The notes under the pieces are model-generated. The model saw only the letters and a list, made by a program, of their open reading frames with translations, did not search any database and was not told the origin of the DNA. Below, one piece after another: positions 5,681 to 10,837 of a DNA stretch of 10,837 nucleotides. Position 1 is the first letter of the stretch, and every line of letters begins with the position of its first letter. The DNA comes from Erysipelotrichaceae bacterium (GTDB taxonomy: Bacteria; Bacillota_I; Bacilli_A; RFN20; CAG-826), in the NCBI GenBank assembly GCA_012729405.1, contig JAAYDH010000064.1, positions 1 through 10,837 on the forward strand, read 5' to 3'. Both the position numbers and the translations under genes were made by a program.

Positions 5681-6877
5681 TTACTTAACGAGTTTCGCTA
5701 AACCGCTCAAAGAAGTTTCGCGATATCCTTCTTTTAAATCGAGTCCGGTCGAGTACATCGTGGCCAGCGACTGGTCGAAACTAACCTTGGCCTCCATAGC
5801 TGGAATAAGTTTGGCAAGCGTGGCCGCATTGATGGCTTTGAGCGCGAAAATGGCACATCTTTCAATGCATGGTATCTGAACATATCCATCAATTGGATCG
5901 CAAGTTAATCCCAAGGAGTGTTCCATGGCGATTTCCGCCGCTTGAGCGACATTATCGATTCCAATATCTTGCACATCAGCTAACATCGCAGCCGCCATCG
6001 CACAGGCAACACCAATTTCGGCCTGACAACCGCATTCCGCTCCGGAAATTGAAGCATTAGTTTTAGCGATAATACCAATCAAACCAGCGACTAAGAGACC
6101 ACGAACGATTTGACGGCGCGAGTAGTCTTTCATTTTGAGGTAGGTAATTGCTCCAGGAATGACGCCAGCGCTACCGCAAGTCGGAGCAATAACAATCAAA
6201 CCACCAGCGGCGTTTTCTTCTGCAACAGCAAAGGAAGCAATGGCAACATTCATATGAATGTTCGTTTTACCATCCTTGGCTTTTCGCATATTCATGAACA
6301 TCTCATGAGCTTTTCTTTCCACTCCCAAGGAGCCAGGGAGTTTACCGCTGGTCGAGATGCCTCTTAAGCGAGCATTCTCCATTGTCTGATAGACGTTATC
6401 AAGATAAGTGAGAATATCTTCACCCTCATGTCGAATAACGTATTCTTCAAGCGAAATGTGATTTTTCTTGCAATAGAGAATAACTTCTTTGAGATTGTGT
6501 TCTGGATATATTTCATATCCGACGAAGTCATAAGCATTATCGCGGGTGACAATTGTGCCTCCGCCGATTGATAAAATCGTTTCGTTTTCGATTTTCCCAT
6601 CTTCTTTAGTGATGGTGAAAAGCATCGTGTTTGGATGTTTGGCTGGTGTCTCGCAATCAAAAACGATTTCGTGGGGGACAAATTTCAACTGTTGATCAAG
6701 GGCGTAGTCAGTTAAGTGTCCTTTGCCCGTCAACGCCAAAGAACCATAAAGAGTCACCTTAACATATTTGGGGTCAGCATATTTTTTCAAAATATACTGG
6801 GCAGCAAAAACTGGACCCATCGTGTGTGAACTACTCGGGCCATAACCAGTAACAAAGATTTCTCTAATTGATCTCAT
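5681..6877 (-). CDS. L-serine ammonia-lyase, single-chain iron-sulfur type
   Basis: The 398-residue enzyme converts L-serine to pyruvate and ammonia with a 4Fe-4S cluster. The beta-type domain (1-about 135) starts with the family signature GPSSSHTMGP (13-22). The alpha-type domain (about 150-398) contains APTCGSAGVIPGA (231-243), a Cys-rich stretch ending AECGC (280-284), and LTCDPIDGYVQIPCIERC (324-341). Cys284, Cys326 and Cys337 have spacings of 42 and 11, matching the cluster ligands of the E. coli enzymes as I recall them. Many Bacillota split the two domains into sdaAB and sdaAA; here they are fused. There is no C-terminal tail cysteine. The ATG at 6877 is preferred because the signature lies 13 residues on, as in homologues. 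A longer TTG start at 6931 has no ribosome binding site. The chosen ATG also has only a weak, distant AGGG. Confidence 0.93.
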   Translation of the reverse strand: MRSIREIFVTGYGPSSSHTMGPVFAAQYILKKYADPKYVKVTLYGSLALTGKGHLTDYALDQQLKFVPHEIVFDCETPAKHPNTMLFTITKEDGKIENETILSIGGGTIVTRDNAYDFVGYEIYPEHNLKEVILYCKKNHISLEEYVIRHEGEDILTYLDNVYQTMENARLRGISTSGKLPGSLGVERKAHEMFMNMRKAKDGKTNIHMNVAIASFAVAEENAAGGLIVIAPTCGSAGVIPGAITYLKMKDYSRRQIVRGLLVAGLIGIIAKTNASISGAECGCQAEIGVACAMAAAMLADVQDIGIDNVAQAAEIAMEHSLGLTCDPIDGYVQIPCIERCAIFALKAINAATLAKLIPAMEAKVSFDQSLATMYSTGLDLKEGYRETSLSGLAKLVK

Positions 6878-6925
6878 ACAATTATATTTTACCCTATAAA
6901 TCGTTTTATTGAACGATAATTGTAT
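6875..6925 (-). repeat. Nested inverted repeats across the serine ammonia-lyase start
   Basis: A perfect 10-bp inverted repeat (ATACAATTAT at 6876-6885, ATAATTGTAT at 6916-6925) has its left arm covering two bases of the start codon. A second repeat, TCGTT/AACGA (6901-6905, 6912-6916), lies inside it. A TATAAT reads on the minus strand at 6881-6886, only 3 nt before the ATG. The structure could be an operator around a promoter or an mRNA hairpin hiding the start. Confidence 0.5.
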
Positions 6926-6948
6926 AAGCAATTACAAAAGAGAGATAT

Positions 6949-7518
6949 TTATGCTTTTTGGCAGAGAAATTTTTCTTTTGTAAGGACTTTTTTTATCTCT
7001 TGAAAAAGGGACTCAGAAGTCATGCTTGTAACATCGTAAGTGTGGGGGAAAAACCAATCTTTAATGTCTTCTCGAGACGAGATAACATATCGGTAGAAAG
7101 CCGAATAATCTTTATGTAATCCCATGGATAAATGAGATTTATGGCGAGTGGGAACACGAGCAAGGAATCGCTTATATAAGAACTCTAATTCACCGGTTAG
7201 ATGGATGAAAAAAGATTGGTATTGATATTTTTCAATTAGTTTTTGCAGTCTTTTTAGTTCATCGGAATGAAAATTAGCTTCTAAAAGAATGCCTGTCTCT
7301 AAATTCATGGCAACCTCAGAAGTCGCAAACATAAGATCAATCGCGCGTCGACTTAATCTGAGATTCTCTTCGCGATTAGAAAAGCCGATTTCATCACATA
7401 AGGCTTCTTTTACTTTATCCTTCTGGAAACATAAGAAACCCGTCTCCGCTTGAATCGCGTCGGCGAGGGTTGATTTTCCACTGGCGATATCGCCAAGAAT
7501 AATAATAATTTTCTTCAT
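6949..7518 (-). CDS. Small P-loop kinase (AAA_33/nucleoside-kinase-like)
   Basis: The 189-residue protein has a Walker A motif GDIASGKST at 9-17 directly after a hydrophobic first strand (IIIIL), the architecture of small phosphotransferases such as AAA_33, adenylate-kinase-like and zeta-toxin-like proteins. A hydrophobic strand with LLEANFH (78-84) and an Arg-containing lid region (about 116-126, KRFLARVPTRH) fit phosphoryl transfer. The substrate cannot be named. The start follows from the Walker motif lying at residue 9, as usual, although no ribosome binding site is visible before the ATG. It begins 23 bp after the stop codon of the 76-aa gene and ends 71 bp before the serine ammonia-lyase, so it is probably translated from an mRNA shared with at least the 76-aa gene. 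Confidence 0.8.
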   Translation of the reverse strand: MKKIIIILGDIASGKSTLADAIQAETGFLCFQKDKVKEALCDEIGFSNREENLRLSRRAIDLMFATSEVAMNLETGILLEANFHSDELKRLQKLIEKYQYQSFFIHLTGELEFLYKRFLARVPTRHKSHLSMGLHKDYSAFYRYVISSREDIKDWFFPHTYDVTSMTSESLFQEIKKVLTKEKFLCQKA

Positions 7519-7541
7519 GAAATGTATTTTACAAATAATGA

Positions 7542-7772
7542 TTAAAGAATATCAAGGAATACGATTATATCCGCAAAGAAGTGCTCGCTAAAGATGTACT
7601 TGTTGCAGGCTGATTCGTTGAAAACGATCAGACTAGTGTTTCGGCCAAAACCTAATTCTTCCATCATCGGAGAGACTTTTACGATGCGACTAGCTTCTTC
7701 AAGAGTGGAGTTCAGAGGTTCAAAGAACTTTTTTGCCCACGGAGGTTTCTTGTTCGATTCAACTTTAGCCAT
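7542..7772 (-). CDS. Small protein of unknown function (76 aa)
   Basis: I do not recognise the family. The start at 7772 (MAKVESNKKPPW) is chosen because GAGGT (7780-7784) lies 7 nt before it. The frame extends 12 codons further upstream to 7808, but that start has no comparable site. The N-terminus is basic with PPWAKKFF, the middle is mixed (EEASRIVKVSPMMEELGFG), and the last 20 residues are aromatic and hydrophobic, ending FADIIVFLDIL. The tail could bury into a partner or membrane but lacks the length of a clear transmembrane helix. It precedes the P-loop kinase by 23 bp and the two are probably co-transcribed. A minus-strand terminator hairpin sits 76 bp upstream of its start. Confidence 0.65.
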   Translation of the reverse strand: MAKVESNKKPPWAKKFFEPLNSTLEEASRIVKVSPMMEELGFGRNTSLIVFNESACNKYIFSEHFFADIIVFLDIL

Positions 7773-7779
7773 AACTATT

Positions 7780-7784
7780 ACCTC
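7780..7784 (-). promoter_or_regulatory. Ribosome binding site deciding the start of the 76-aa gene
   Basis: GAGGT on the minus strand lies 7 nt before the ATG at 7772 and favours this start over the in-frame ATG at 7808. Confidence 0.65.
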
Positions 7785-7836
7785 AAATACAATTATCCAT
7801 TTAATCACTCAACAAATATATTTAAAGACATAAAGA

Positions 7837-7875
7837 AAATAAAAAAGTGAGTTCAGAAAGGGGGGTCTGAACTCA
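7837..7875 (-). terminator. Orphan minus-strand intrinsic terminator (possible leader attenuator or sRNA end)
   Basis: A perfect 10-bp stem (TGAGTTCAGA at 7848-7857, TCTGAACTCA at 7866-7875) has an 8-nt loop that is C-rich on the minus strand. It is followed there by CTTTTTTATTTTC. No minus-strand gene lies upstream of it. It could end a small RNA starting in 7876-8034 or attenuate transcription into the 76-aa gene. Confidence 0.75.
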
Positions 7876-8034
7876 TGTTATTTTGAAAGGTTTTTATTTC
7901 CCTTGCCTTCCGTTAATAATTTACTCCGAAATGTTATTCATGGTAAGCAATACGCTTAAAAAATAAAGTGAATGTCTTCTTATTTAAATGAATTCTCTTT
8001 ATGATTAATAAATAAGGAAAAGGAAGCCTCATTC
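7876..8034. other. Divergent intergenic region
   Basis: No protein gene is seen. On the minus strand GGAAGG and CCTTTC (around 7888-7913) could form a stem upstream of the orphan terminator, and the AAGGG between them could pair with CCCTT in the terminator loop. TAAGC/GCTTA forms a short hairpin at 7943-7957. On the plus strand a TATGAT near 8000 may be the -10 of the downstream membrane protein gene, but its -35 is poor. Confidence 0.35.
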
Positions 8035-8574
8035 ATGAAGAAAAAAATGGACGCCCTCAAGAAGGTCAAACTCATCTACTCAGGAGAAATATTTTTATTT
8101 GCAATTCTCTTTTTAGTATTAGGGATATTGTTTCTCGTAAAAGTAATTGACATCCAAGATTATAAGAAGTGGCTTTTCCCGATTCTCACCATGGTGGGTG
8201 CAACTTGGAATATTGCCGAGTTAATCTGGGCATTAGTATCTAAGAAGAAAAGAGCGAAGACTTCTTTACTTGACAAATATTTGATGGTTCCGGCCTCTCT
8301 CGTATTCCTCGTCTTTGGCTCTTTTGCTTTAATTACTTTAATCATTAACCCATCAACCACCAGTCTCGATGTGTTCTTCCCAGTCTATATCGGGGCTACT
8401 CTTTTATACTCTTCAGCGATTTATTTTTTCCAATCTATTTACCATTACTTCTATCCCGTTCCTGCTTTGTTAGCAGTCATCCAAGAAGAGAATGATGCCC
8501 AATTAGAAGAGGGTAAAATCGAGTTGTCAAACAACAATATTGAATCGGAAATCAGTGAGAAAAAAGACGAATAA
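8035..8574 (+). CDS. Four-helix integral membrane protein of unknown function
   Basis: The 179-residue protein has four predicted membrane segments at about 17-37, 46-68, 84-104 and 113-134. These are separated by short loops, with a Lys/Arg-rich cytoplasmic loop at 69-76 (SKKKRAK). The basic N-terminus (MKKKMDALKK) and the loop place both termini inside the cell by the positive-inside rule. Residues 150-179 form a charged, Glu-rich cytosolic tail (EENDAQLEEG, then SEISEKKDE). There is no signal peptide and no motif that names an enzyme or transporter. The start is supported by AAGGAAG about 8 nt upstream. It stands alone: the next gene begins 226 bp later after a terminator-like structure. 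Compact four-helix proteins of the HdeD/DUF308 kind are a possible comparison, but I cannot confirm it. Confidence 0.8.
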   Translation: MKKKMDALKKVKLIYSGEIFLFAILFLVLGILFLVKVIDIQDYKKWLFPILTMVGATWNIAELIWALVSKKKRAKTSLLDKYLMVPASLVFLVFGSFALITLIINPSTTSLDVFFPVYIGATLLYSSAIYFFQSIYHYFYPVPALLAVIQEENDAQLEEGKIELSNNNIESEISEKKDE

Positions 8575-8679
8575 TTTATTTTTTCATTTTTTTCTTCAAT
8601 CTTATAGAAAATCATAAAGTGCATATAACCTAGCATATTTTGCCGTATTTTTTCAATTTTTTGGCCATTTTTCGCTAAT

Positions 8680-8730
8680 TCTACTGCTCCGTCCTCGATA
8701 GTAGAGTTCGTTTTATCTACTCTCTTTTTT
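8680..8730 (+). terminator. Terminator with competing upstream arm (possible attenuator)
   Basis: Three 6-nt segments alternate: TCTACT (8680-8685), AGTAGA (8700-8705) and TCTACT (8716-8721). The middle arm can pair with either neighbour. Pairing with the third arm, with two extra pairs beyond one mismatch, is followed by CTCTTTTTTG and would terminate. Pairing with the first arm would prevent it. At minimum it is a weak terminator after the membrane protein gene. Confidence 0.5.
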
Positions 8731-8788
8731 GTCCCTATAGCTTTAGATAGGTAAAACCTTGTCAAATAGATAGAATGATTTCGACCCT

Positions 8789-8795
8789 AGGAGGG
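8789..8795 (+). promoter_or_regulatory. Strong ribosome binding site of the GT8 gene
   Basis: AGGAGGG stands 5 nt before the ATG at 8801 and is among the strongest in the window. No confident promoter was found between 8731 and 8788. Confidence 0.8.
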
Positions 8796-8800
8796 CTTTT

Positions 8801-9778
8801 ATGAAAACAAACATTATACCTATCTTCTTTGCCACGGATGACAACTACTTAGACTACTTGCTTGTCACCCTCGCGTCCTTGAAAGACCACGCGAACAAAA
8901 AAAATCAATATGATCTCTATGTTCTCTATGATCACATCTCTCTTTCGAACCGCAAGAGAGTGAAAGCATTCGAACAAGACAATATTTCTATTCGCTTTGT
9001 TAATGTCGGCCTTCGCGCTTTACGCTTAGGAAACAATTTAGGAATTAGAGACTACTACACTAAAACAACTTACTTCCGTCTTTTGCTTCCAACTCTCTTC
9101 CCCAAGTTAGACAAGATTCTCTATTTAGATTGCGATATCGCGATTTTGGATGATGTCGCCAAATTGTACGCGACCGACATCGGAGATAACTTAATCGGCG
9201 CGTCTCCTGATTACTCTGTCAGCACATTTGATGAATTCGCAATGTACGTCGAAAACGCTCTCGATCTTCCAAAGATTCGTTATTTCAACGCCGGAATCAT
9301 CATAATGAATCTTAAGAGGATGAGAGAGACCTATTTCGAACAACGCGTAATCAATTTAATTAAGACCACTACGTTCATTATTGCTCAAGATCAGGACATC
9401 CTAAACGTCATTTGTCGCGGACAAGTCCACTATTTCTCTTGGGAGTGGGATGCCATGCCAGTCGGCGAGCCAATTCCTAATCCTAAACTCGTTCATTTCA
9501 ATTTAATCTTCAAACCTTGGAGAATGGATGGAGTTTGTTACGAGGAGCATTTCTGGAAATACGCCAAAATGGCCGGTGTTTACGACAAAATTATTGAGAA
9601 AAAGGGTGTTATTACTCCTGAACAAAACGCCAAAGAGTGGGCGGAGCTCAACAATTTGAAAAAAGGCTGCTACATGGAGTCTTTAAATAAGGAATACTAT
9701 CGCGTGAATATTGCCAAAGGTTTAGCCAATCAGGAGGAATTGTGGCCACTGCACCTCAAACTTCAGAATATCGAATAA
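8801..9778 (+). CDS. Family 8 glycosyltransferase
   Basis: The 325-residue protein is a cytosolic or membrane-associated retaining glycosyltransferase of the GT8 (general stress protein A / LgtC) type, which transfers a hexose from a nucleotide sugar. The N-terminal strand IIPIFFATDDNY (5-16) is the nucleotide-sugar start. The DxD metal site is D110-C-D112 in KILYLDCDIAIL. YFNAGIIIMN (161-170) is the conserved acceptor-side loop, QDQDILN (196-202) follows, and HFNLIFKPW (232-240) carries the third metal-ligand His and the KPW motif. There are no membrane segments. Strong AGGAGGG fixes the start. The next gene begins 37 bp inside its 3' end, so the three last genes of the window form one unit. 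The acceptor is not visible from sequence; a lipid or cell-wall glycan is inferred from the acyltransferase neighbours. Confidence 0.95.
   Translation: MKTNIIPIFFATDDNYLDYLLVTLASLKDHANKKNQYDLYVLYDHISLSNRKRVKAFEQDNISIRFVNVGLRALRLGNNLGIRDYYTKTTYFRLLLPTLFPKLDKILYLDCDIAILDDVAKLYATDIGDNLIGASPDYSVSTFDEFAMYVENALDLPKIRYFNAGIIIMNLKRMRETYFEQRVINLIKTTTFIIAQDQDILNVICRGQVHYFSWEWDAMPVGEPIPNPKLVHFNLIFKPWRMDGVCYEEHFWKYAKMAGVYDKIIEKKGVITPEQNAKEWAELNNLKKGCYMESLNKEYYRVNIAKGLANQEELWPLHLKLQNIE
9732..9737 (+). promoter_or_regulatory. Ribosome binding site deciding the GTG start of the acyltransferase
   Basis: AGGAGG lies inside the GT8 coding region, 4 nt before GTG at 9742. No ATG is available in this frame until well past the catalytic motif, so the GTG start is accepted. 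Confidence 0.75.
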
Positions 9779-10587
9779 AGGTTCTCAATCGCATTAAAGA
9801 GCTTGAAAAGGCGGGTCGTTTCGACATCGATGTCGAGGACGATCCTCCTTTTGAAAAACTCAAAAAGGGCGATGTTGACTATCCGCGGAGGCGCTTGAGT
9901 AGTAAATTAAAAGCCTGGTTTGCGACTAAGAAATCCAATCAGTTTTTTGGCAAATTGCTTAAGAAGAAACAAATTCTGATCAACGAAGTTATCGGATTAG
10001 AAAACCTTAAAGGCTTAAAAGGAGGGGCGGTTCTCACGCAGAATCATTTCCATCCTTTTGATGGAGTTCCAATTCATGTGACGATGAACAAACGTCTGAA
10101 GAAAAAGAAACTGTACACGCTTATTCGCGAAGGGAATTATCGTTTCCCCGGAATTTTCGGATTTTTTATGCGGAATTGTTACACCATCCCTCTCGCCAGT
10201 GATTTTGAATTACTGAAAGAGATGAGACAAACCATCAAAGAGGTCCTAGCAAAAGGGAACTTTCTCCTTGTCTATGCTGAACAATCCATGTGGTGGAATT
10301 ATCGTAAACCGAAACCAATTAAACCAGGCGCTGCAACTTTTGCTGTACAAAACAAGGTTCCGCTTGTTCCGATGTATATCACAATGAAAGATAGCAACTC
10401 TTTTGATCAAGACGGACTACCTATTCAAAAATATACACTTCATATTTTGAAACCAATCAAACCCGATCCTCTCAAGAACGAAAAGGAAAATATCCTCCTG
10501 ATGATCGAGAACAATCAAAAGGCTTGGAAAAATTGCTACGAGGAAACTTATCAAATTCCTCTTACCTATGATACGGAGAATAAATAG
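9742..10587 (+). CDS. PlsC-like lysophospholipid/glycerolipid acyltransferase
   Basis: The 281-residue protein belongs to the LPLAT superfamily, which moves an acyl chain to a hydroxyl such as that of lysophosphatidate. The catalytic HX4D motif is H102-FHPF-D107 in TQNHFHPFDG. A substrate-binding block NYRFPGIFGFFMRNCYTIPL (132-151) and the third block LVYAEQSMWW (176-185) follow, then KPGAATFAVQNKVPLVPMYI (194-213). In classical PlsC the third block is FPEGTRS; here Gly is replaced by Gln (E180-Q181), a variant I recall from a separate clade. The enzyme need not therefore be the housekeeping 1-acylglycerol-phosphate acyltransferase. The N-terminal 90 residues are charged, without a membrane helix. 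It starts with GTG behind AGGAGG, overlaps the GT8 gene by 37 bp, and is followed after 2 bp by a membrane protein. It probably acylates a glycolipid or glycan made with that GT8. Confidence 0.88.
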   Translation: MATAPQTSEYRIKVLNRIKELEKAGRFDIDVEDDPPFEKLKKGDVDYPRRRLSSKLKAWFATKKSNQFFGKLLKKKQILINEVIGLENLKGLKGGAVLTQNHFHPFDGVPIHVTMNKRLKKKKLYTLIREGNYRFPGIFGFFMRNCYTIPLASDFELLKEMRQTIKEVLAKGNFLLVYAEQSMWWNYRKPKPIKPGAATFAVQNKVPLVPMYITMKDSNSFDQDGLPIQKYTLHILKPIKPDPLKNEKENILLMIENNQKAWKNCYEETYQIPLTYDTENK

Positions 10588-10589
10588 TT

Positions 10590-10837
10590 ATGATTCTTTA
10601 TTCAATTATCATTGTGGTTGGAACCATTCTCTGCGCCTTGCTTAATATCTTTTTCAATCCGGTTGGAGAACCATGGTATATATACGCCGCTTATAGCGTC
10701 GCAATTACTTTGGCTTTAATTTTGATTGACGGTCTCGTTGCTGCTATTATCCGCAAAATACCGGAAAAATATTTCTTAGAGGATCGCAAAATCTTCCAAC
10801 TCAGCGAACGCCAGAGAAAATTCTATGATTTTCTAGG
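10590..10837 (+). CDS. Membrane protein, CrtO-like acyltransferase candidate (cut by right edge)
   Basis: The ATG at 10590 opens a frame that runs to the edge, giving 82 residues. Two membrane segments are visible at about 3-22 and 32-53. They are followed by a basic/aromatic stretch IRKIPEKYFLEDRKIFQLSE, then RQRKFYDFLG at the cut. This layout (two helices, then a 'FYxxLG' segment that continues as a conserved KWKD-type motif in relatives) resembles proteins annotated as glycosyl-4,4'-diaponeurosporenoate acyltransferase, though many of these lie far from carotenoid genes. The diagnostic part is outside the window, so this is a resemblance only. GGAG at 10574-10577 is 12 nt upstream, a rather long spacing. 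The gene starts 2 bp after the PlsC-like gene and continues the same transcription unit. Confidence 0.6.
   Translation, partial: MILYSIIIVVGTILCALLNIFFNPVGEPWYIYAAYSVAITLALILIDGLVAAIIRKIPEKYFLEDRKIFQLSERQRKFYDFL

Noticed and set aside
6878..6931. Longer serine ammonia-lyase starting with TTG at 6931
   Set aside because: There is no ribosome binding site before it, and the extra 18 residues precede the normal N-terminal start of the family. The ATG at 6877 fits the GPSSSHTMGP position.
8451..8765. Minus-strand 104-codon frame in the spacer before GT8
   Set aside because: It half overlaps the end of the membrane protein gene in antisense and half covers a low-complexity T-rich spacer; there is no ribosome binding site or domain.
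1..10837. CRISPR array, insertion sequence, integrase, or prophage genes
   Set aside because: No regularly spaced repeats, transposase or integrase motifs, or terminal inverted repeats with target duplications were seen on either strand.

Overview
The window looks like a chromosomal segment of a low-GC member of the Bacillota (class Bacilli or a close relative, possibly an uncultured gut lineage). The reasons are the base composition, strong AGGAGG-type ribosome binding sites, U-tailed intrinsic terminators, a Bacillus-like tRNA-His, and the gene set. This placement is inference. The nine stop codons that can be read are eight TAA and one TAG, and none is TGA. Tryptophan is encoded by TGG, so the window itself does not fix the genetic code.

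Left part (1-3326, minus strand). A Fic-family protein is followed after 14 bp by an EF-G-like translational GTPase that runs off the left edge. The pair has one good promoter, which carries an inverted repeat. Both proteins deviate at family-defining positions: Fic motif HPYNHGNGR, Leu at the expected inhibitory Glu, and Asn at the switch II position of the GTPase. Upstream is a tRNA-His(GTG) gene with its own promoter and terminator. Its G18 and U55 positions are both changed.

Middle part (3450-7772, minus strand). This holds an M18 aminopeptidase with terminator; a free-standing DbpA/CsdA-type RNA-binding domain protein behind a hairpin-rich leader, with terminator; a single-chain iron-sulfur L-serine ammonia-lyase whose start codon lies in an inverted repeat; a small P-loop kinase; and a 76-aa protein of unknown function.

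Right part (7773-10837). A divergent intergenic region holds a minus-strand terminator with no gene upstream of it. To the right, on the plus strand, are a four-helix membrane protein of unknown function, a spacer with three mutually complementary segments and a U-tract, then a tight row of GT8 glycosyltransferase, PlsC-like acyltransferase and a membrane protein cut by the right edge. The last three overlap or nearly touch and probably make or acylate a cell-surface glycolipid or glycan.

The most notable points are the Fic/EF-G-like operon with unusual catalytic residues, the tRNA-His with an altered D-loop/T-loop contact, the helicase-free DbpA domain, and several unexplained leader-like inverted repeats.
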